In this document: one piece after another, positions 59,715-64,000 of the stretch | Layout: each line of letters begins with the position of its first letter | Position numbering within the stretch: the first letter of the stretch is position 1 | Assembly: GCF_015686655.1 (NCBI RefSeq) | Contig: NZ_JADPMP010000007.1 | Span: 248,001-312,000, forward strand | Origin: Pontibacter sp. FD36 | GTDB taxonomy: Bacteria; Bacteroidota; Bacteroidia; Cytophagales; Hymenobacteraceae | Reading direction: 5' to 3' | Length of the DNA stretch: 64,000 bases | Notes under the pieces: generated by a model | What the model saw: only the letters and a program-made list of their open reading frames with translations | What the model was told of the DNA's origin: nothing | Database searches by the model: none | Position numbers and translations under genes: made by a program

Positions 59715-62501
59715 TTAGTTTGATCCCGGACGACCGCGGTACATGCCCGGACCACGCTGCATGTTCTCTTCGGTAGCCGGCGCTCCTTTGAAGCTGCGGA
59801 TGTTGTAAGAGAAGGTCAGCATGAAGAAGCGCTGCAGCACAGTAGACTGCACATCCTCTACATAAGACTCTGTGATATTGCGACGAATGCTCACGTTCTG
59901 GTTCATCAGGTCATTCACGCTCAGGCTGATCTCACCCTGTTTGTCTTTGAAAATTTTCTTGCCAAGGCTCATGTTCCAAAGCAGGAAGCTGTTGTCCACG
60001 CCGGCAGACAAACCAGAGTTGTACTGGTGGTTCAGTTCAGTACGGTATACCAGGTCTTTCCAAAGGATCCAGTTGTAGCGAACACTGGTGTTCTGGTTGA
60101 AGAAGTTGTTGTTCTGAGTCGTACGCAGTGTGTTTGACACAATGTTGTAGCTCGAGAAAGTAGAAACTGAAAAGTCTATCTTTTCGCTGATGTTGCTGCT
60201 GATGTTAATACCGGCACCCAGGTTGGTGTTGTTGGCATAGTTGATCTGCTCGTCAATCATACCTGGTATTCTGGAGTAACCCACCGTACCGTTCACATTA
60301 AAGTTAGAGCTGATAAAGTTAAGCGGCTGTCCGTAATTGAAGAATGAACGCACATTGTAGTGCCCATCCAGGTTTACAGGACGGCTCAGGCGGGCACCCG
60401 GACGCAATTCATATCCTTCGGCTATACCTTCCGGTACGTTAGTCGTGTACACGCTGTTGGCTACGTAGTTGTTTGTCATCGTACCGAACATACCGATAAA
60501 GAACACACGGTTTGTCTCCGCATTGAAGTTGCGGTAGCGGATGTTCAGACGGCTCTGGTAGTCCTGGTCCAGGTCTGCGTTACCAATGCGTGCCTGCAGT
60601 GGGTTAGAGATGTCCAGCACTTCCTGCAACTGCTCAACAGAAGGCACATTGGTGCTGGTTCTGAAGTTCAGGGTCAGGTTCTGAGAGTTAGAGAACTTAT
60701 ATTCATACTCAGCCGATGGCAGGAAATTGTTGAATTTACGCTCTAGTGGTGCCAAGTCAACCGGGAACTGGCTATCAGTGTTCAGGGTGGCATACTGGTA
60801 ACGTGCATTCACTTGAAGTCTCGCTTTGTCATCACGGTACTGGTAGCTTGGGCCTATGTTCTGAGACAGGTAATCGCTCTTGAAGGTGCTGCTCAGCGGT
60901 GTATTGAAGTTTGTATACCCACCGGCTGTTTCCATGTAGTCGTAGGTTCTGCGGTCTGAGTCACGCATCTGGTTGCCAATGCTGTACTCTAACTGCCAGC
61001 GGGATTTTTCACCCAGGCGCTGTGAGTAGTTGGTACTGCCTGACCAGCTGAAGTTTTTTCGGTCCAGACGAATGTACTGGTCGCGAAGTACGTTTCTGTC
61101 AGGGTTTTCAAAGTTCTCAGTCTGCTCAAACTGGTAGCCATCTCCTTCTACATTGTTGATGCTCGTATTGAAGTTGGTCGTCAGGATGCGTCCGGAGTCA
61201 CCGAAACGCTTCGAGTAGAGGATGTTGTTGTTGAAGTTGAAGGAGGTATTGTCAGAGCTTGCGCGGTTCAGCGACTCTGACAAAGTGCCTTCCAGATCAA
61301 AGGTGCGGGCGTTTCTGCCAGTAAAGCTGTTATCATTCTGCACGCGCAGGCTAGGAGTTACCAATAGGCGGTTGTTCTCGTTTATGTTGTATTGCAAACG
61401 CATGTTCAGGCGGTGACCGTCTTCACGATCCCTGTTGTCTGCATTCTCAGTATACTGCAGACCTGCATCATCCGACACAAAGTCACGGAAGCGGTACTGG
61501 TCGTTGATGATATCGCGGTTGGTGTAGTTGTAATTGGCGCTCACATCCATTTTCTTGCCCCACTTGTCCTGATAGTTGATGCCAAAGTTGTTGGTGTTGA
61601 TGATACCAATCGGGGAGCCACCGCCCCAGCCGCCTCTACGACCACGCATGCCACCACCTGGTGTTTCACCGATCGAGAAGTCAAACATGTTGATGTTGTT
61701 GGTTAGGCCTGTTACCGTGATGCGACGGTCGTTGTTAAAGTAGTTGACAGCGGCACCTGCCATGTAACGGTCATCAGTACCGTAGCCCGCGGAGATCTTA
61801 CCCGTATAGCCCTGACGACGGTCTTTGCGTGTGATGAAGTTGATCGTTTTGAGACGGTTGCCATCTTCAAAACCACTGAAGGAAGCCTGATCGCTCTGTG
61901 CGTCAAAGATCTGCACGTTCTCAATCATATCTGAAGAGATGTTGCGCATGGCAGAGGTCACATCCTCACCAGTATAACGTTTTCCATCAATCATCACCTG
62001 GCGTACTTCTTCGCCTTGTGCCTGAATACGGCCATCCTGTACCTGCACACCCGGCATTTTGGTAACTAGGTCTTCGGCACTGGCATCTGGTGCAGTCTTA
62101 AAGGCCTTGGCATTGAATTGGGAAGTATCGCCTTTCTGTTCACCAAGCGGTGCACGCCCGATAATCTGCACCTCACCCAGTCTGGTGTTTTGCTCCTGCA
62201 TGCTCAGAACACCCAAATTAACAGGTGACTGTGCTACCTGCACTGGCTTTGAAAGCATGTCATAACCCAGGAAACGAACCTCCAGGGTATAACTGCCAGA
62301 AGGAACACGCTCAAAGCGGAAAGCGCCCTGGCCATCAGTCATCGTGGTCAGGATTGCCTCGCTGGCAGCACGCTTCATCACAACGCTGGCGCCCGGCAAG
62401 CCGCTCTTGTCCGTGGCGCTCTGCACCGTGCCGGTTACTGTCTGTGCGTATACCTGTGAAAAGCCGATCAACATGATCAGCAGAGAGAATAATTTTCTCA
62501 T
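59715..62501 (-). CDS. TonB-dependent receptor-like outer-membrane beta-barrel protein
   Basis: 928 residues. Signal peptide (MRKLFSLLIMLIGFSQVYA), a carboxypeptidase-regulatory-like domain (TVTGTVQSATDKSGLPGASV to about 95), a plug domain (VTKMPGVQVQDGRIQ, GKRYTGEDV) and a large beta-barrel of the OMP_b-brl_3 type. A Gly/Arg-rich loop with GGGMRGRRGGWGGG lies near residue 290. The C-terminus ends in a Gly-Arg-rich tail rather than the aromatic barrel-end residue. Ligand unknown. No SusD partner is adjacent, so it is not a polysaccharide locus. Not preceded by sigma/anti-sigma genes. Confidence 0.88.
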   Translation of the reverse strand: MRKLFSLLIMLIGFSQVYAQTVTGTVQSATDKSGLPGASVVMKRAASEAILTTMTDGQGAFRFERVPSGSYTLEVRFLGYDMLSKPVQVAQSPVNLGVLSMQEQNTRLGEVQIIGRAPLGEQKGDTSQFNAKAFKTAPDASAEDLVTKMPGVQVQDGRIQAQGEEVRQVMIDGKRYTGEDVTSAMRNISSDMIENVQIFDAQSDQASFSGFEDGNRLKTINFITRKDRRQGYTGKISAGYGTDDRYMAGAAVNYFNNDRRITVTGLTNNINMFDFSIGETPGGGMRGRRGGWGGGSPIGIINTNNFGINYQDKWGKKMDVSANYNYTNRDIINDQYRFRDFVSDDAGLQYTENADNRDREDGHRLNMRLQYNINENNRLLVTPSLRVQNDNSFTGRNARTFDLEGTLSESLNRASSDNTSFNFNNNILYSKRFGDSGRILTTNFNTSINNVEGDGYQFEQTENFENPDRNVLRDQYIRLDRKNFSWSGSTNYSQRLGEKSRWQLEYSIGNQMRDSDRRTYDYMETAGGYTNFNTPLSSTFKSDYLSQNIGPSYQYRDDKARLQVNARYQYATLNTDSQFPVDLAPLERKFNNFLPSAEYEYKFSNSQNLTLNFRTSTNVPSVEQLQEVLDISNPLQARIGNADLDQDYQSRLNIRYRNFNAETNRVFFIGMFGTMTNNYVANSVYTTNVPEGIAEGYELRPGARLSRPVNLDGHYNVRSFFNYGQPLNFISSNFNVNGTVGYSRIPGMIDEQINYANNTNLGAGINISSNISEKIDFSVSTFSSYNIVSNTLRTTQNNNFFNQNTSVRYNWILWKDLVYRTELNHQYNSGLSAGVDNSFLLWNMSLGKKIFKDKQGEISLSVNDLMNQNVSIRRNITESYVEDVQSTVLQRFFMLTFSYNIRSFKGAPATEENMQRGPGMYRGRPGSN

Positions 62502-62791
62502 CAGATTGTAGAATTGAGTAGTAGTGTTGGTCTATTAAGTAATCGGATAATAATGCGTAAGATCATCAGCAAGTGGTATGAAGTTCTGCTGTTGGTATCT
62601 TTAGAATACAGAAGGGAGGCTAAGGTTTAAACATTAGCTAGAAATATTTTCAGAACAGGATGAACAGGCAAATTATGTCGATAAACTGCGTTGGCAGGCA
62701 GACAAACATGTCCCAACGAGACTGTCGTCAAATCTCGCGGAAAGGCGTACAAGCTCTTGTGGGCTTAAATCAGAAGGGGTGTAAAATCAGG

Positions 62792-63489
62792 CTAGCGGTG
62801 CTTTTCCCGTAGCAGTTCAGCTACTTTTACCATACCTGTGCTTGCTTTCTCTTCGATCAGGTGCAGATTTGGCCGGGGCCGCATATAGGGGAGATTGGGA
62901 TCCACGACAAAGATCGGCGCTTCATCCGGAACCAAGTCCACAAGTCCGGCAGCGGGGTATACCACCAGGGAGGTGCCCACAACCAGAAAGATATCTGCAC
63001 ACAAGGTTTCTTCCATGGCCTGCTCCATCATCGGAACGGGCTCTCCGAACCATACGATATTGGGGCGGAGCTGGGAGCCGCGCACGCATTTATCGCCCAG
63101 GTTCAGCTGCCAGCCTTTTATCGGATAAACCAGCTTAGGATCAAGGGTACTGCGGCTCTCGAAAAGTTTTCCATGGAGGTGAATCACATCAGTAGAGCCG
63201 GCACGCTCGTGCAGGTCATCTACGTTTTGGGTAATGATCTTGACCTCAAGTCCTGCTCCAGTTCAGCCAGCATTTTGTGTCCGGCATTTGGCTGAACGTT
63301 GTGCGCATTTTTCCGACGCTGGTTGTAGAAGTCCAGCACCAGTTCCGGGTTCTTACGCCAGCCCTGTGGAGAGGCCACTTCCATCACATCATGCCCTTCC
63401 CAAAGTCCGTTAGCATCACGGAAGGTAGCGATGCCACTTTCCGCACTTATACCTGCTCCTGTAAGCGCTACGATTCTTTTCTTAGCCAT
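62792..63489 (-). pseudogene. cobB: Sir2 family NAD-dependent deacylase, interrupted by a one-base frameshift
   Basis: Two frames together encode one sirtuin of about 232 residues. The first part (63489 down to the shift) has GAGISAESGIATFRDANGLW, the NAD-binding motif; the second continues with IITQNVDDLHERAGS, VIHLHGKL (catalytic His), QLRPNIVWFGE and VVGTSLVVYPAAG. At 63248-63249 one base is lacking: insertion after GACTT restores EVKIITQNVDD. Sirtuins remove acyl groups from lysine. The classical zinc cysteines are reduced to one (GDKCVRGS), as in many Bacteroidota homologues. Because all other motifs are intact, the shift may be a sequencing error. Confidence 0.85.
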
Positions 63490-63602
63490 GCATCTGCTGA
63501 TTTGATCTGCTATAATTTACTCTGTGTACGCCATTCGGGTTTTTTGTCCGAAGGGTGGCGGGGTATGTAAAATCTGTATACCTATACCTGCAAAAGGGAA
63601 GC

Positions 63603-63631
63603 AAAAAAGCCGCTCAGTTTAGAGCGGCTTT
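63603..63631 (-). terminator. Terminator of topA
   Basis: Stem AAAGCCGCTC/GAGCGGCTTT (63606-63615 with 63622-63631) with a 6-base loop and TTTTTT on the minus strand (63608-63603), seven bases after the topA stop. Confidence 0.9.
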
Positions 63632-63637
63632 TCCTAG

Positions 63638-64000
63638 TTATTTCTTCTTAGCTGTGCCTGTTTTTTTGGCGGCCGGTTTTTTAGCGGCGGCTTTCTTGGC
63701 AGCTGGTTTCTTGGTGGCCGGTTTCTTTTCAGCTGTGGCTGTTTCGGCTTTCTTCTTGAATCCGCCACGGCCCTTCTTCTCGGGTGTCTGCTCTGCCAGG
63801 TCCAGACATTCCTGCAGGGTCAGATCAGCCGGTTCTTTCCCTTTCGGGATCTTAACATTTTTCTTACCCACTACGATGTAAGGGCCATACCTGCCGTTGA
63901 GCACCTGCACATCCGGATTCTCCGGGAAAGTCTTAATGAGCTTCTCCGCATCGGCCTTGCGCTTGGCCTCGATGAGGGCTATAGCCTCATCTGCTGTTAC
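63638..64000 (-). CDS. topA: DNA topoisomerase I, C-terminal part (5' end outside window)
   Basis: 121 codons are visible; the gene continues beyond 64000. The segment ITADEAI-like VTADEAIALIEAKRKADAEK and QVLNGRYGPYIVVGKK is the conserved C-terminal repeat of topoisomerase I of Bacteroidota. The last 45 residues are a Lys/Ala/Pro tail (KKPAAKKAAAKKPAAKK), similar to histone H1-like tails, likely binding DNA or other polyanions. The enzyme relaxes negative supercoils. Confidence 0.93.
   Translation of the reverse strand, partial: VTADEAIALIEAKRKADAEKLIKTFPENPDVQVLNGRYGPYIVVGKKNVKIPKGKEPADLTLQECLDLAEQTPEKKGRGGFKKKAETATAEKKPATKKPAAKKAAAKKPAAKKTGTAKKK

Noticed and set aside
1..64000. CRISPR arrays, insertion sequences, prophage or integrase genes
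   Set aside because: No spaced direct repeats, transposase or integrase motifs were seen anywhere in the window.

Overview
The window reads as chromosomal DNA of a Bacteroidota bacterium, most likely of the order Cytophagales and close to Hymenobacteraceae such as Pontibacter (inference). The grounds are a type IX secretion plug protein, DUF5723/DUF4296/DUF3822/DUF3276 proteins, many lipoprotein signals, TAnnTTTG-type promoters and almost no Shine-Dalgarno sequences. There are no phage, transposon or CRISPR features. Genes are dense and short operons are separated by clear hairpin terminators.

Layout. 1-6.3 kb: end of an endonuclease/phosphatase gene, a serine hydrolase lipoprotein, a DUF5723 outer-membrane protein and a gamma-glutamyltransferase. 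6.5-10 kb: an aromatic amino acid operon (aminotransferase plus a TyrA-DAHP synthase-chorismate mutase fusion) behind two tandem Tyr/Phe leader peptides, each followed by an intrinsic terminator. 10-13.8 kb: assimilatory sulfate reduction (Rrf2 regulator, DUF2061 membrane protein, cysH, cysD, cysN). 13.9-20.5 kb: a LytTR two-component system divergent from an ABC ATPase and an ABC permease fused to an M1 peptidase. 20.6-25.7 kb: a frameshifted sulfatase, a diheme cytochrome c resembling thiosulfate dehydrogenase, a SoxB-like metallophosphoesterase and a decayed DUF302 gene; the cytochrome and the SoxB-like gene each have a CRP-like palindrome upstream. 26-31.6 kb: tRNA-Glu and a MacB-type permease divergent from a sigma-54 response regulator/kinase pair. 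31.6-45.6 kb: housekeeping and conserved genes (ychF, T9SS plug, rlpA, DUF58, alkA-like, threonine aldolase, pyrE, NUDIX, coaD, RecD-like helicase). 45.6-54.5 kb: small conserved genes, a reduced Bat-type von Willebrand operon, csaA and a Rieske-FAD oxidoreductase. 54.5-64 kb: MATE exporter, ergothioneine genes egtB-egtD, menC, a TonB-type receptor, a frameshifted sirtuin and the 3' end of topA.

The most striking signals are the tandem aromatic attenuators before the trifunctional fusion gene, the CRP-like sites shared by the putative sulfur-compound genes, and a heptamer (AGGTATA or its complement TATACCT) that occurs roughly nine times more often than chance throughout the window, inside and between genes.
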